Assembly: GCA_002699585.1 (NCBI GenBank)
Contig: PABP01000011.1
Span: forward strand, 1 to 64,000
Source: Anaerolineaceae bacterium
GTDB taxonomy: Bacteria; Chloroflexota; Anaerolineae; Aggregatilineales; Phototrophicaceae
Direction of reading: 5' to 3'
DNA: 64,000 nt
Shown here: piece after piece, positions 40,481 to 48,583 of the stretch
How positions within the stretch are numbered: the first letter of the stretch is position 1
How the letters are laid out: each line of letters starts with the position of its first letter
Made by a program: the position numbers and the translations under genes
Notes under the pieces: generated by a model
The model's database searches: none
The model's input: only the letters and a program-made list of their open reading frames with translations
Told to the model about the DNA's origin: nothing

Positions 40481-41473
40481 ATGTCCGACGATTTTAGATT
40501 TGATGATGATGATCTCTTTGGGGACGACGACGATCTCTTTGGTGATGACGACCTGTTTGGCGAAGGTGGGGATGATGACTTCGGCAGCGGGTTCGACGAC
40601 TTTGGCGATGATGCCGATTTAGACGCCGACCTCGATATTCCTGATACTGGCCCGGACTTTGATGATGCCGATTCGGTTATCATCGAAGAAGAAGAGTCTG
40701 GGGGCGGTAACCGCCTGTTCATCTTCCTGGCTGCGATTATGCTGCTGCTGCTGTGCGGTGGCTTCGCCTTGATTGCTTATCTGGCGATCACAGGCCAGCA
40801 GAACCCAGAACGCGATGCGACGGCGACAGCCATCGTCGCCCAGAATATGACGATTGAAGCATTCCAGACACAGACGGAAATCGCCAATACGCAGATTGCT
40901 GGTGTGACGCTAACGGCTGCTGCTGCTTCCCCAACACCGACCATCACGCCCAGCCCGACTATTGACGTTGAGGCGACGGAAACCCAGGCGGCTGTGATCG
41001 TCGGTATGACACAGACTTTTGAGGCGGCCCAGGTTGAGGCGACTGAAGACTCGGTCATGGGTGCGCTGACGCAAACGGCAGAAGCGGTGGTCACGATGTC
41101 CGCTGAAGAAGCCGCTGCTGCGACGCAGACGGCGGAAGCAGGTGGCCTGAGCAATGTGGAACAAACGGCGACCGCACTGGCACAAGCCCCGACGGTGATT
41201 GACGCACCAGAGTTGAGTGAAGTCCAGATGACAGCTACGGCCCTGGCGACTCTGTTCGCTACACCGATTGTCACGCCGGGTGAAGCAACTCCAACTCAGG
41301 AATTCGGTGTGGTCCCGACTCAATCTGGCGGTGGCATTGATACGCAGCTACCCGATACCGGTATCTTCGATGATCTGGCGGCAGGTGGCCCTGGTACCTT
41401 CTTGCTGGCAGCATTCGGCCTGTTGGGTGTGATCTTCATTTCGCGCGCGGTACGCAAGAACACCAGCGCTTAG
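40481..41473 (+). CDS. Asp-rich membrane protein with LPXTG-like C-terminal signal
   Basis: 330 residues. The N-terminus is almost pure Asp/Phe/Leu/Gly (units like DDDDLFG and DDDLFGEGG); a membrane segment lies at about 83-105 (RLFIFLAAIMLLLLCGGFAL), followed by an Ala/Thr/Glu-rich stretch of about 170 residues (repeated ATQTAEA, QTATALA, TPTITPSPT). The C-terminus has LPDTG (290-294), a hydrophobic stretch and a basic tail (RAVRKNTSA), the layout of a sortase-sorted protein. It is the last gene of the cluster, with a strong terminator behind it. It could be a surface-displayed or envelope-spanning stalk. The C-terminal sorting role is inferred. Confidence 0.7.
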   Translation: MSDDFRFDDDDLFGDDDDLFGDDDLFGEGGDDDFGSGFDDFGDDADLDADLDIPDTGPDFDDADSVIIEEEESGGGNRLFIFLAAIMLLLLCGGFALIAYLAITGQQNPERDATATAIVAQNMTIEAFQTQTEIANTQIAGVTLTAAAASPTPTITPSPTIDVEATETQAAVIVGMTQTFEAAQVEATEDSVMGALTQTAEAVVTMSAEEAAAATQTAEAGGLSNVEQTATALAQAPTVIDAPELSEVQMTATALATLFATPIVTPGEATPTQEFGVVPTQSGGGIDTQLPDTGIFDDLAAGGPGTFLLAAFGLLGVIFISRAVRKNTSA

Positions 41474-41496
41474 TCGCCCTGATACACGCTAAACAA

Positions 41497-41527
41497 AGGC
41501 CCGCTCATCGTGAGTGGGCTTTTTTCA
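41497..41527 (+). terminator. Terminator of the DUF6754/MutL-like cluster
   Basis: GCCCGCTCA (41499-41507) / TGAGTGGGC (41511-41519), three-base loop, followed by TTTTTT. It lies 25 bases past the stop of the LPXTG-like gene. Confidence 0.88.
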
Positions 41528-41683
41528 TATCTGGAATATGTCATTTTTCACTACAAGGCCCTATTCGAAATATTTACACTGAGGATGTAATGTGCCGCTG
41601 GTATGTTGCGCCTTTTGCCATGCCTACTCTTTGTTGCTCTACCGCTGTTGCGGCACCGGGTTAGAGACAAGGAGGTTTTACTT

Positions 41684-42073
41684 ATGGAAAAGGTCCTCAT
41701 TGGGATTTTCGTGATTTTACATGGGCTTGTTCATCTGTTGTACTTCGGCCAGAGCTGGCGTATGTTTGAGATGCAGCCCGGTATGACCTGGCCGGATGGA
41801 TCGTGGGCATTTGCACGGTTGGTCGGGAACGATGCGACGCGGTTGTTGGCGAGCTTATTACTGGTTGTGGCGGCAATAGGCTTCATCGTCGCGGGCATCG
41901 CCATACTGGCCGCCCAGGCCTGGGGCGCTACTTTGCTCCTCGTTGTGTCGATCTTCTCATCGGTGCTGTACATCCTCTTCTGGGATGGCAAAATGACCCA
42001 TCTCGATAACCAGGGTGCAATTGGCATCCTCATTAACCTGGCGTTGATCGTTGTGTCACGGGTGTGGTTGTAA
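41684..42073 (+). CDS. Small polytopic membrane protein
   Basis: 129-residue protein with four membrane segments (about 3-25, 47-72, 76-97, 106-127) and almost no soluble part, beginning EKVLIGIFVILHGLVHLLYF. AAGGAGG lies 8 bases before the ATG; an upstream in-frame start gives no better context. No family is assigned beyond an integral-membrane small protein. It lies just downstream of the cluster terminator, so it is transcribed separately, and shares its own terminator with the convergent anti-sigma gene. Confidence 0.7.
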   Translation: MEKVLIGIFVILHGLVHLLYFGQSWRMFEMQPGMTWPDGSWAFARLVGNDATRLLASLLLVVAAIGFIVAGIAILAAQAWGATLLLVVSIFSSVLYILFWDGKMTHLDNQGAIGILINLALIVVSRVWL

Positions 42074-42105
42074 GTTACATCACCTGAGCTAACAAAATGC
42101 ATAAT

Positions 42106-42145
42106 CAAAAACGGCCTGCTCATGTTGAACAGGCCGTTCGTTTTG
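42106..42145. terminator. Bidirectional terminator
   Basis: AACGGCCTG ... CAGGCCGTT, a 9-bp stem with an 11-base loop, preceded by AAAAA and followed by CGTTTTG. It serves both the plus gene ending at 42073 and the minus gene ending at 42167. Confidence 0.8.
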
Positions 42146-42166
42146 ATGGTGCTGACGGTATGCGGG

Positions 42167-43021
42167 CTAAATTTCGCCGCCGATGGCCAGATCGCCCGTC
42201 GGCGCGGGACTGCCGCCGGGTGGCTCGATGGTGACACCTGCTCCGGCAAATTTGCCGATGGGTTCATCCAGCTCGAAGATAACCGTGGCGCGGCCTTCTT
42301 CATCGACCGTAAAGGTTCCGATGCTGATGACGCTCTCGTCGTCACGTTGCAGCCAGAGCTGGTAAACGGCATCTTGAAGGGTCGGCAAGTTCTGCACAGC
42401 GAACATCGCCACCCAATGTTCGGGCGTCGCGGAATCGGTCCAGGCGAGTTGGGCTAGCGGTTGGCCGTCGGTGGCGTCGGCGCTGATGAACTGTGCCCGT
42501 CCGCCGCGTTCGGTACCCAGGGCTGCCAACAGGTTTTGCGAGCTTGTCAGTTCGGTCGTGAGTTGCGTGTTTTCCTGTTCCAGATGGCGTGCATCATAGG
42601 CCAGTTGGCGATTTTCGTCCTGAATGGCCTGGGATTGATACAGCCAATACCCATTGCTGACGAACAATGCGACAATCGCCAATGCTGCGGCTGCACCAAC
42701 GGGTGATAACAGGAGTTGGCGCCAGTTAGGACGGATGATATTTTCTTGCCGTTTGCGCGGCTGTGTACTCTGACGCGCTGTTGACTCGGCCAGGATGCTG
42801 GCGCGTAATGATGGCGGCGGGGCCACCTGCGGCACATCATAGAGCATGGCATCGGTCATGGCTTCATAATCGGCGAGTTCCCGCTGTAAACCAGGGCAAT
42901 CCAGCAAGGCAGCCTCGACCAGGGCCGTTTCGACTTCATTGGTCGCGCCCAAGGCATAGCTACCCAGTAAGGCCTGGGCTTCCTGGCAGCGGTTGTTTGT
43001 TGTGGCCACGTTTGTTTCCAT
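42167..43021 (-). CDS. RskA-type membrane anti-sigma factor
   Basis: 284-residue anti-sigma factor. The N-terminal cytoplasmic part (QEAQALLGSYALGATNEVET, LADYEAMTDAML) resembles an anti-sigma domain; one membrane segment lies near 107-127 (PVGAAAALAIVALFVSNGYWL). The outer part has a short coiled coil (ENRQLAYDARHLEQENTQL) and an RskA C-terminal domain (MFAVQNLPTLQDAVYQLWLQ, FTVDEEGRATVIFELD). It lies 58 bases downstream of the ECF sigma gene in the same orientation, and should bind and hold that sigma factor until proteolysed. Confidence 0.87.
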   Translation of the reverse strand: METNVATTNNRCQEAQALLGSYALGATNEVETALVEAALLDCPGLQRELADYEAMTDAMLYDVPQVAPPPSLRASILAESTARQSTQPRKRQENIIRPNWRQLLLSPVGAAAALAIVALFVSNGYWLYQSQAIQDENRQLAYDARHLEQENTQLTTELTSSQNLLAALGTERGGRAQFISADATDGQPLAQLAWTDSATPEHWVAMFAVQNLPTLQDAVYQLWLQRDDESVISIGTFTVDEEGRATVIFELDEPIGKFAGAGVTIEPPGGSPAPTGDLAIGGEI

Positions 43022-43079
43022 GTATTGCTTACTCTATCATTCAACCATCTTACGACAAAACATCATCTATTAGATTGCT

Positions 43080-43628
43080 TCAGTCGGCATTTTCTAACCA
43101 TAGTTTACGTAGTTTTTGCATTCCTGATCGGATGCGCGTCTTAACGGTGCCCAGCGGTGTCTGGGTGGTATCGGCGATGTCCTGATGGCTCATGCCGCCG
43201 TAATACGATAATTCGATTAGCTGGGCCTGTTCCGGCGGGATCAGTGTCAGCAGAGATTTAATCTGGCGGCGCTGTGCCCAATTTTCGCTGCCTTTGGCTG
43301 GCATGTTATCCAGCGGGGTGTCGGCGATGTTATAGCGGCGTTTTTCCATGCGCAGGCGGTCGATGGCGGCGTGGCGGGCGATTGTCAGCAACCAGCTAGA
43401 GAGCTTGCCTCGGTTCGCATCCCATTTTTCCGCACCATGCCAGACGCGCATAAAGACATCCTGCGTCACCTCTTCTGCCTGGCCTGTATCGTTCAATACT
43501 TGCAAGATCAGGCTGAACACACCCCCGCCATAACGATCATACAAGTCCGCTAGGGCCTGTTGATCGCCATCGACGATACGGTGCATGATGGCTTGGTCGC
43601 TCTGTATGGACTCGTTAGACAAAAGCAC
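43080..43628 (-). CDS. ECF RNA polymerase sigma factor (SigK-like)
   Basis: 182-residue extracytoplasmic-function sigma factor. Region 2 (ADLYDRYGGGVFSLILQVLN, DVFMRVWHGAEKWDANRGKL, WLLTIARHAAIDRLR) and region 4 (LIPPEQAQLIELSYYGGMSH, DIADTTQTPLGTVKTRIRSG) are both complete. It is transcribed with the anti-sigma gene directly downstream, giving a typical feedback pair. The start is GTG at 43628 with GGAG 4-5 bases upstream. The divergent secreted DUF7282 gene at 43921 is a candidate target. A TATAAT-like box lies 45 bases upstream on the minus strand. Confidence 0.93.
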   Translation of the reverse strand: MLLSNESIQSDQAIMHRIVDGDQQALADLYDRYGGGVFSLILQVLNDTGQAEEVTQDVFMRVWHGAEKWDANRGKLSSWLLTIARHAAIDRLRMEKRRYNIADTPLDNMPAKGSENWAQRRQIKSLLTLIPPEQAQLIELSYYGGMSHQDIADTTQTPLGTVKTRIRSGMQKLRKLWLENAD

Positions 43629-43920
43629 GCTTCTCCGACGAACAGCACGAAAAATTTATTGGCAAACAATTCATTATAGTCTGCATCTGTAATCTGGTTT
43701 ATAGGCTGTCGGCTCAATGGGGTCGTGATATAGACATTCGACAACAAATGGAGTGTAGCACAGGCCTATCAACCACTCAACTAAATGACATCAAACATGA
43801 ATAGCTGATAAATAAACCTATCCTCGATACATCCAATAAGGGCTTTCTCTACGAAACATGGGTGTAGCAGCTACAAGTTACGCTTTAACACGCCAACAAA
43901 TTTGACTAGAGGATACACCT

Positions 43921-45297
43921 ATGTTACGTAAGCTCTCTTTATTTACAGCTATCCTGATGCTGCTGGCGGTCCCGACCTTTGCACAAGACATGATGACGCC
44001 CAGCGTCACCGTCGCTGACCAGGTTGTGACGCATGATCAGGTGATTATTGATGAAATTTACAGTGAAGGCCCCGGCTTTATCGTCATCCATGCGGATAAC
44101 GAAGGCTCCTTTGGCGCTGTCATCGGCCACCGTGCTATCAATGCCGGAACCAGCGTCAACGTGGCGGTCGATATCGACGTGACGATGGCCACCCCCGTGC
44201 TGTATGCCATGCTGCATAGCGATACAGGCGAAATGGGCGTCTATGAATTCGGTACTGTCGAAGGTGCAGATGGCCCGGTTGCGGTCGATGGTGAAGTTGT
44301 CACCCCAGACTTCAATGCCGCCATCATCAGCGTATACCCGCAGCTCATTGATATGAACACCGTACATGTGCATGCTGCGACCGTTGCCGAAGATGGTTTC
44401 GTCGTGATCCATGCCGGTGATGCCGAGAGCTTCGGCGCAGTGGTGGGTTTTGCTCCCATCAGCGCGGGTACAACCACTTCTATCGACGTGCCTGTCGAAG
44501 GCCTGGATACGGACTATATCTGGCCGATGCTGCACACTGACACGGGCGAAATGGGCACTTATGAATTCGGTACGGTTGAAGGTGCGGATGGCCCGATTGC
44601 GATTGATGGCAACGTCGCCACGATGGCCCGCTTCGTCGGTGCGCCCTCGGTCCATGTTCACGATCAGATCGTTACGGATACAGTCACGGCTAGCTCTGTT
44701 GTCAGCGAAGGCCCCGGTTGGCTCGTGATCCATGCTGATAACGATGGCGCTCCCGGTCCGGTCATTGGCCAGACGCTGGTAGACGCTGGAACGACCGCTA
44801 ACGTGGTTGTTGAAGTCGATGCAATGGGCGTCACTCCCGTTCTGTGGCCGATGCTGCACGTCGATACGGGTGAAATGGGCACCTATGAATTCGGTACGGT
44901 TGAAGGTGCTGATGGCCCGGTCTTCGTCAATGACGCTGTCCTGACCTTCCCGATTAACGCCGCGCCCTCCATCAGCTACGAAGGTACGCTGGATGGCAAC
45001 ACCCTGACTGTTGACTCAGCGCTGATTGATACACAGGGTTGGTTGGTCATCCATGCCGATAACGAAGGCGCACCTGGCGCTGTCCTCGGCCAGACGCCGC
45101 TGGTAAGTGACCTGAACGAGCATGTCGCCGTGACGCTAGATGGTGACATCACCGAAACTGTCTTCCCCATGCTGCATGTGGATACTGGCGAAATGGGCGT
45201 CTATGAGTTCGGTATGGTCGAAGGTGCCGATGGTCCGGTGACTGTCAACGACGCTGTCGTCACAGGCCCGCTGACCCCCGGCATGATGATGGAATAA
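43921..45297 (+). CDS. Secreted protein with four DUF7282 repeats
   Basis: 458-residue exported protein: a signal peptide (about 1-21, ending PTFAQD), then four repeats of roughly 105-110 residues. Each repeat has a strand pattern [GP]GWLVIHADNEG ... [GP]AVIGQ ... VxPMLHVDTGEMGVYEFG ... VEGADGPV, the DUF7282 signature. The repeat DNA is well conserved (GAAATGGGC, TATGAATTCGG, GTCGAAGG in each), suggesting recent duplication or gene conversion. Its biochemical role is unknown; many members are cell-surface or secreted. A ribosome site AGAGGATA precedes the ATG. It is divergent from the ECF sigma gene. Confidence 0.82.
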   Translation: MLRKLSLFTAILMLLAVPTFAQDMMTPSVTVADQVVTHDQVIIDEIYSEGPGFIVIHADNEGSFGAVIGHRAINAGTSVNVAVDIDVTMATPVLYAMLHSDTGEMGVYEFGTVEGADGPVAVDGEVVTPDFNAAIISVYPQLIDMNTVHVHAATVAEDGFVVIHAGDAESFGAVVGFAPISAGTTTSIDVPVEGLDTDYIWPMLHTDTGEMGTYEFGTVEGADGPIAIDGNVATMARFVGAPSVHVHDQIVTDTVTASSVVSEGPGWLVIHADNDGAPGPVIGQTLVDAGTTANVVVEVDAMGVTPVLWPMLHVDTGEMGTYEFGTVEGADGPVFVNDAVLTFPINAAPSISYEGTLDGNTLTVDSALIDTQGWLVIHADNEGAPGAVLGQTPLVSDLNEHVAVTLDGDITETVFPMLHVDTGEMGVYEFGMVEGADGPVTVNDAVVTGPLTPGMMME

Positions 45298-45342
45298 CGT
45301 TCTTATGATGGGGCATCGTCCCTGTTAACCTCCTCCTTGTGC

Positions 45343-45378
45343 GAAGGGCATGCCACTATGGTGTGCCCTTCTGCGTTT
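45343..45378 (+). terminator. Possible terminator of the DUF7282 gene
   Basis: GAAGGGCA (45343-45350) / TGCCCTTC (45364-45371) with an inner GCCA/TGGT pair; only a weak T-run (TGCGTTT) follows. Confidence 0.5.
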
Positions 45379-45584
45379 AATGACATAGTGCTTGTTTTAG
45401 GTGGATTGTAACTTTTGTCACTAACGAAGCGTGACGAGCCGATGTGTAAACAGGCCTAAAATAATTCTGGGAGAATAGCGCACGCAGTCACGTCGTGGCG
45501 GCTACAACTTCATAGTCTCTTCGCTAAGCCGGAAAACATCTCCAGAAGATGCTTGTTCGGTTTTTTCTTTTTAGGGAGGTCAGG

Positions 45585-46838
45585 ATGATGGCCATTAGCA
45601 AGAGAACGATCGTATGGGTGTTATGCTCGGTTTTTGTACTATGGGGCCTGCCGCTGATGGCACAGGACGAAGAACCCGTCGCACAGGGGTTCCGTCTGGA
45701 TGCGCCGTCCTACGCGGTTCGGGGACCATTTGCTGTCGGTACGATGGAATTCACTGTCGAGGATGGTGAGCGGATAATTCCTGGGACAGCCTGGTATCCG
45801 GCGCTAAACCCGGATGGCCTTGAAGAAGCTGTCGACTATGATGCTGGAATGGGGGATATGTTGCCGCCGGAACTCAACCTGTTCCCAGGGCATGCATTAC
45901 AAGATGCTGACCCCGATTTGGACAATGGCCCCTACCCGCTGGTGATTTATTCACCTGCCAATGGGGCATCGCGCCTGTGGACTGCTTTTTTCCAGGAGCA
46001 CGTGGCGTCCTATGGTTTTGTCGTGCTGGCGATTGACCATCCTGGAACGGGAATGCTGGATACCATCATTGTTGACGACAGTGAATATTGGACTGTTAAT
46101 TCGCCTGATTCCCACGTCCTTCGCCCACAGGATATCGTGCGCATGCTGGACTACGCAGAGACGATGACGGCTGAAGGCGGTGCATTGGCAGGTGTCATTG
46201 ATATGGAGTCGGTTGCTGTGACAGGCTGGTCATCCGGTGGCTATACGGCCCTGATGTCGGCTGGTGCACGGCTTAATCTGAATTCGTTCGGGACCTGGTG
46301 TGCTCACTTAACTGAGTACGATATCCTGTGCAATGCCTTAAGTCGGATTGACAACCTCGTTGCCCTGGCGGGCCTGGATGCGGCGCCGGAGGGACTCTGG
46401 CCATCCTTTGCCGATGATCGGGTTGATGCCATCATTGCCGATGCGCCGGGTGGTGTACCAATGCTGCGAGACGGCGGCCTTGAAGGTGTCGAAGTGCCGG
46501 TCTTGTTCATTGGTGGTAGTGCCGACACGGCCGTTAAACCGCTTTCTGATTATTTGCACTATGCTTATGAGCACGTTGGGTCAGCCCAGAAGGCGCTGGC
46601 CGTTTTCGAGAATGCGGATCACTTTATCTTTGCTGGTGGTAGTCCGACCTGGTATGAGATTATGTACCCGCTACTGTCCGATTCTGTTTGGGATTATGAT
46701 CGTGCCCATGATTTGATTGATTATTTTTCGACAGCATTTTTATTGGCAGAACTCAAAGGGGATGCTGAAGCTGCGGCGGCGCTTGCGCCAGATGCGGTTC
46801 AGTTCCCTGGGATTGTTTATGAGGCAGTCGGCTTCTAA
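45585..46838 (+). CDS. Secreted alpha/beta hydrolase
   Basis: 417-residue exported hydrolase. The signal peptide (about 1-27, TIVWVLCSVFVLWGLPLMA) is followed by an alpha/beta-hydrolase domain: YPLVIYSPANGASR, VLAIDHPGTGMLDTI, the nucleophile elbow GWSSGGYTA (Ser in GxSxGG), the acid in IGGSADTAVKPL and the base His in ENADHFIFAGG. It resembles dienelactone hydrolase or PAF-acetylhydrolase type enzymes; the substrate is unknown. The ATG pair at 45585/45588 has GGGAGG upstream; an earlier in-frame ATG lacks a ribosome site. A weak hairpin (46850-46873) lies past the stop. Confidence 0.85.
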   Translation: MMAISKRTIVWVLCSVFVLWGLPLMAQDEEPVAQGFRLDAPSYAVRGPFAVGTMEFTVEDGERIIPGTAWYPALNPDGLEEAVDYDAGMGDMLPPELNLFPGHALQDADPDLDNGPYPLVIYSPANGASRLWTAFFQEHVASYGFVVLAIDHPGTGMLDTIIVDDSEYWTVNSPDSHVLRPQDIVRMLDYAETMTAEGGALAGVIDMESVAVTGWSSGGYTALMSAGARLNLNSFGTWCAHLTEYDILCNALSRIDNLVALAGLDAAPEGLWPSFADDRVDAIIADAPGGVPMLRDGGLEGVEVPVLFIGGSADTAVKPLSDYLHYAYEHVGSAQKALAVFENADHFIFAGGSPTWYEIMYPLLSDSVWDYDRAHDLIDYFSTAFLLAELKGDAEAAAALAPDAVQFPGIVYEAVGF

Positions 46839-46849
46839 AGCGTTGAATT

Positions 46850-46873
46850 GGGAGCAGTATCTAAGCTGCTCCC
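46850..46873. terminator. Hairpin after the alpha/beta hydrolase gene
   Basis: GGGAGCAG-TATCTAAG-CTGCTCCC, 8-bp stem and 8-base loop, with no T-run; a weak terminator or RNA-stability element. Confidence 0.45.
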
Positions 46874-47018
46874 AAATCTCCCCTGGGCAAATGCATAAAG
46901 AGCCTGTAAAAAATAGCCCGCGTCAATGATCGGCTATGTATTTTAGACGTATGATTTAGACGCATGATGAGAAAAAGGCCCATACGCTCAGCGTGTGGAC
47001 AGTTCTAGGAGCTTTATC

Positions 47019-47108
47019 GTGGTTCGGCGTTTGGTATTGGTTTTGCTGCTGATTCTGTTTTTGTCGCTGCCTGCGTTGGCTCAGGCATTCAGTCAGCCTG
47101 TGATCTAA
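47019..47108 (+). CDS. Micro-ORF: isolated signal peptide, 29 aa
   Basis: A 29-residue ORF that is essentially a signal peptide: a basic start (MVRR), a hydrophobic core (LVLVLLLILFLSLPALA) and a short tail AQAFSQPVI before a stop. AGGAG lies 8 bases before the GTG. It may be a secreted or membrane micropeptide, or a remnant of a larger secreted gene; no downstream reading frame continues it. Confidence 0.4.
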   Translation: MVRRLVLVLLLILFLSLPALAQAFSQPVI

Positions 47109-47124
47109 ACCAGTTTTAAAAGCC

Positions 47125-48135
47125 TTAGTTGGGCGATTCGTTGCGGAGGGCTACGATTACATCCCGCCGCTTGATGACGCGATCCACCTGATGGGTGAGC
47201 GTGTTATACGGCGCTTCATCGAGCACCCTGAGCCCTGAGATAGTTTCCACCTGCGCGATCATATCCTCGCGTGGGAAGCGTGTGGCATCCCAACTGAAGG
47301 CCAGTGCCCCGCCTTCGTCGAGCAATCCCTCCCAGACAGGCAAGGCATTTTTCAACAACGAAATCAGTTCGCCATTGTGCTGAATGCCATAAGGTAAGTC
47401 AGTGACGATCAGATGCGGCTTTTTGAAGCCGTGTAAAGCTTGTGCCCCATCGCCGACATCGGCCCGACTGAGCAAACAGCGTTGTACTGTGCCCCCCTGT
47501 TTGATGTCGATCCACCAGCGCTTGCCAATATTTTTCAGGGATTCCGTGCGCACGTTGATACCAATGCGCTGTTCCTTGCCGTACTGCTGCAAAAATTGGG
47601 CCGTACCATCAATCGCCTGACGGTCCTCATCGCTGCCTGCTACTTCCATGCCCAGCATCAACCCGGTGAAGAGCGTCGTGCCGCCACCAGCCAGTGGATC
47701 ATACAGGCGCAGCGTGTCCCAGGGCCGATGAGCGAAGGCGCTACTGTGACGGGCGATATTCAGCATGAACTGCGTCAGCATTTCATTGGTTTTGCCCTTG
47801 TAACGGCGTGCGGTCACGATGTCCGGCGGCAGCGTTGGCTGGAACGAGGGCGTCAATGGGCGCAGCAGCGGTCCCTCGACATCGCCCAGACGATCAAAAA
47901 ACTCAAAGTGGGCGCTGGTCATGGCCAGTGTGCCGAGTTCGTGAAGCAGGGCATCATCCAGCGGCTGGTCGAGATCCAGTAGCAGGTATTCCTGACCGCC
48001 CAGCGGGGTCGGCTCTACGTGCTGGATGTGTGATCCTAGCGGACTGAGTTGCAGCTCCGGCGCGGCTAATTGGCTGGCGAGTTGAGCGTATTGGGTGCTG
48101 CGCTGAGGCGCGATCTGGGAAGCAAGTTTAGGCAT
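47125..48135 (-). CDS. Trm11-like RNA methyltransferase
   Basis: 336-residue cytoplasmic SAM-dependent methyltransferase. The N-terminal part (HIQHVEPTPLGGQEYLLLDL) has the look of an RNA-binding domain, and the core has YDPLAGGGTTLFTGLMLGMEV (SAM motif I) and the catalytic motif LIVTDLPYGIQH (a D-L/P-P-Y type NPPY variant). This fits the TRM11/UPF0020 family, which modifies tRNA guanosine or rRNA; the target site is not known. The ATG at 48135 begins two bases after the stop of the GNAT gene, so the two are coupled. Confidence 0.77.
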   Translation of the reverse strand: MPKLASQIAPQRSTQYAQLASQLAAPELQLSPLGSHIQHVEPTPLGGQEYLLLDLDQPLDDALLHELGTLAMTSAHFEFFDRLGDVEGPLLRPLTPSFQPTLPPDIVTARRYKGKTNEMLTQFMLNIARHSSAFAHRPWDTLRLYDPLAGGGTTLFTGLMLGMEVAGSDEDRQAIDGTAQFLQQYGKEQRIGINVRTESLKNIGKRWWIDIKQGGTVQRCLLSRADVGDGAQALHGFKKPHLIVTDLPYGIQHNGELISLLKNALPVWEGLLDEGGALAFSWDATRFPREDMIAQVETISGLRVLDEAPYNTLTHQVDRVIKRRDVIVALRNESPN

Positions 48136-48136
48136 C

Positions 48137-48583
48137 TTACAACTCGTCTCGCATTTGCAGGAAAAAGGCTTTACGTAGGCGCGGCAGTGTGAAGTCGAAA
48201 CCGCAGGCTTTGAAGAAATCTTCTTTTGCGGAAATTGCCATGACTTCAAAGACGCCGCTTTCGTCGGCCAGGTCCAGGCAGATTTGGACCAGACGCTTGC
48301 CGACGCCGCGTCCCTGTACTTTGGGCGATACCGCCAGACTGCGGATTTCCGCTAGCTTTTTGCTATAGATTTCCAGGGTGGCGCAGCCGACCAGCTCGTC
48401 GTCTTCATCGACCGCGATGAAAAAATTACCCAGTAAATCGTGTAGCTCGGTCAGGGTGCGCGGCAATAATTCGCCACTATCGACAAAACCAGCGATAAAG
48501 GCCTCCAGCACGGGGATGTCCGCGTGAGTGGCTTTACGAATGGTCACGCCATTGACCGTCTGTACTAAGTCCGTTTGCGCCAT
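48137..48583 (-). CDS. GNAT acetyltransferase, ArgA-like
   Basis: 148-residue acetyl-CoA-dependent N-acetyltransferase. The GNAT core has LAEIRSLAVSPKVQGRGVGKRL (the Q/R-x-x-G-x-G/A coenzyme A loop) and VFEVMAISAKEDFFKACGF at the C-terminal end. The spacing and LLPRTLTELHDLL resemble the short ArgA-type N-acetylglutamate synthases of Actinobacteria, so arginine biosynthesis is a possible role; the general GNAT call is safer. It overlaps the end of the membrane glycosyltransferase gene by 19 bases and precedes a methyltransferase gene. Confidence 0.75.
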   Translation of the reverse strand: MAQTDLVQTVNGVTIRKATHADIPVLEAFIAGFVDSGELLPRTLTELHDLLGNFFIAVDEDDELVGCATLEIYSKKLAEIRSLAVSPKVQGRGVGKRLVQICLDLADESGVFEVMAISAKEDFFKACGFDFTLPRLRKAFFLQMRDEL

